Both the position numbers and the translations under genes were made by a program. A stretch of 37,689 nucleotides of DNA from DAIDKA01 sp036521075 (GTDB lineage: Bacteria > Pseudomonadota > Gammaproteobacteria > Steroidobacterales > Steroidobacteraceae): the NCBI GenBank assembly GCA_036521075.1, contig DATDIL010000097.1, positions 1-37,689 of the forward strand, given 5' to 3'. The first letter of the stretch is position 1, and each line of letters starts with the position of its first letter. The notes under the pieces were generated by a model. That model did not search any database. It had not been told where the DNA came from and saw nothing but the letters and a program-made list of their open reading frames with translations. Shown here piece after piece: positions 36,996 through 37,689 of this stretch.

Positions 36996-37689
36996 CTAAA
37001 AGAAGACGGTCAGGCCCAGATGGGCCTCAAGATTGCTGGCGAGCTTGTTCACACCCAGCAGGTCCGAGTTGAACACCCGGTCCTCGACAGCGACGTGGAC
37101 CGCGAGCCAGTCCGTCGGCAGCACCTTGTAGCCGGCACCGAAATTGCCGGTGAACTTGGAGTCACCGCCAAAGTCCGTGGCCCCGACTCCTGCGAGGATG
37201 TAGAACGAACTCGTCATGGCGTGGTTGCGACCGATAAAAACCTCGCCCGGCAGGAAGTTGTAGCCTACCGACATGTCGTAGTACTTGAACCATCTCTCAT
37301 TGTCGGTAAGCAGCGAGATATTGCTAAGTGTTTCGAAGCTGGTACGCCCCGCCTTGGAGCGTCCGGCCTCGGCCTGGACGAAGAAGTCCTCGGTAATGTG
37401 GTAGCCCAGCTGCGCGCCGAAAACCCGGTGGGCGCCGAAGTCCTCGACATTCAAGGTGCCCACGTAGCCACCCAGTTCCACGTCCTCGGACTTGATCCGG
37501 GGCACCTTGATGTTGCGCCGTTCCACTTCCGGCTGAATCACCCGGGGCGGCGTGCTGTCCTCGTCCGCGGAACGGTCGGTGCTGGCACCGGCATCCGCAG
37601 GTGCCGCCGCAGGGGCGTTGGCACCGGTGCCGAACAGGTGACGCAGCGTCGCGCATCCCGACAGGCCGCCCGAGAGCCCCAGCAGCAGT
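36996..37689 (-). CDS. Outer-membrane beta-barrel lipoprotein (5' end outside window)
   Basis: The first gene of the envelope redox operon; the start codon lies a few codons beyond base 37689. Visible residues begin LLLGLSGGLSGCATL, a lipoprotein signal with lipobox LSGC, then a disordered Ala/Asp-rich linker of about 45 residues, then KVPRIKSEDVELGGYVGTLNVED and a chain of amphipathic strands ending LGLTVFF, the terminal-Phe signature of outer-membrane barrels. It belongs to the outer-membrane beta-barrel domain proteins found with TlpA and DUF4266 genes. A GTG at 37541 would give a shorter protein but would discard the lipobox in the same frame. Function is unknown. Confidence 0.85.
   Translation of the reverse strand, partial: LLLGLSGGLSGCATLRHLFGTGANAPAAAPADAGASTDRSADEDSTPPRVIQPEVERRNIKVPRIKSEDVELGGYVGTLNVEDFGAHRVFGAQLGYHITEDFFVQAEAGRSKAGRTSFETLSNISLLTDNERWFKYYDMSVGYNFLPGEVFIGRNHAMTSSFYILAGVGATDFGGDSKFTGNFGAGYKVLPTDWLAVHVAVEDRVFNSDLLGVNKLASNLEAHLGLTVFF

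Overview
The window is GC-rich, gene-dense chromosomal DNA from a Gram-negative bacterium. Outer-membrane factors, RND pumps, a heptosyltransferase-like GT9 enzyme, Fsr and a monomeric isocitrate dehydrogenase together suggest a free-living gammaproteobacterium near the Xanthomonadales/Nevskiales/Steroidobacter groups. That placement is inferred from gene content and family flavour, not from a marker gene. I see no rRNA, tRNA, CRISPR array, transposase, phage gene or plasmid origin. No intergenic stretch exceeds 300 bases; the longest are 186 bp (6675-6860), 177 bp (22344-22520) and 166 bp (30467-30632).

Layout. (1) 1-3031, minus: a CzcA/CusA-type heavy-metal RND pump (cut by the window edge) and its adaptor. 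(2) 3164-4489: a SAM-dependent methyltransferase (+) facing a secreted VOC protein (-). (3) 4530-6674, minus: a stand-alone, divergent elongation factor G outside any str operon. (4) 6861-8078, minus: two secreted proteins, DUF6152 and an unnamed partner. (5) 8198-12519, plus: an MFS permease, monomeric NADP-isocitrate dehydrogenase and an alpha/beta hydrolase. (6) 12524-22343, minus: outer-membrane factor, adaptor, MdtB/C-like RND pump, OmpR-type regulator, sensor kinase, CorA-like channel and a secreted protein, all closely spaced; a GTTAA direct repeat upstream is a candidate operator. (7) 22521-30466, minus: glgB, glgE and a treS-maltokinase fusion with tight or overlapping junctions, followed by an overlapping small membrane protein; this is the GlgE route linking trehalose to alpha-glucan. 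(8) 30633-33875, minus: an Fsr-type exporter, a GT9 glycosyltransferase and a SYLF protein. (9) 33979-37689: a secreted ApbE flavin transferase (+) converging on an operon (-) of an outer-membrane beta-barrel lipoprotein (partial), a TlpA-like thioredoxin, a DUF4266 lipoprotein and a DUF3570 protein.

Most of the window is envelope biology: two tripartite efflux systems, osmotic and carbon storage, and an envelope redox module. The last is the best candidate for an under-described system. The DUF3570 protein carries a D-x-x-S-G-A-S sequence that resembles the site where ApbE attaches FMN in NqrC/RnfG-type proteins, and it lies tail-to-tail with an ApbE gene, 4 bp away. A small lipoprotein with a Gly-Cys tail and a CxxC thioredoxin complete the set.

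Starts were chosen by ribosome binding sites, overlaps and family alignment; several differ from the longest possible reading frame.
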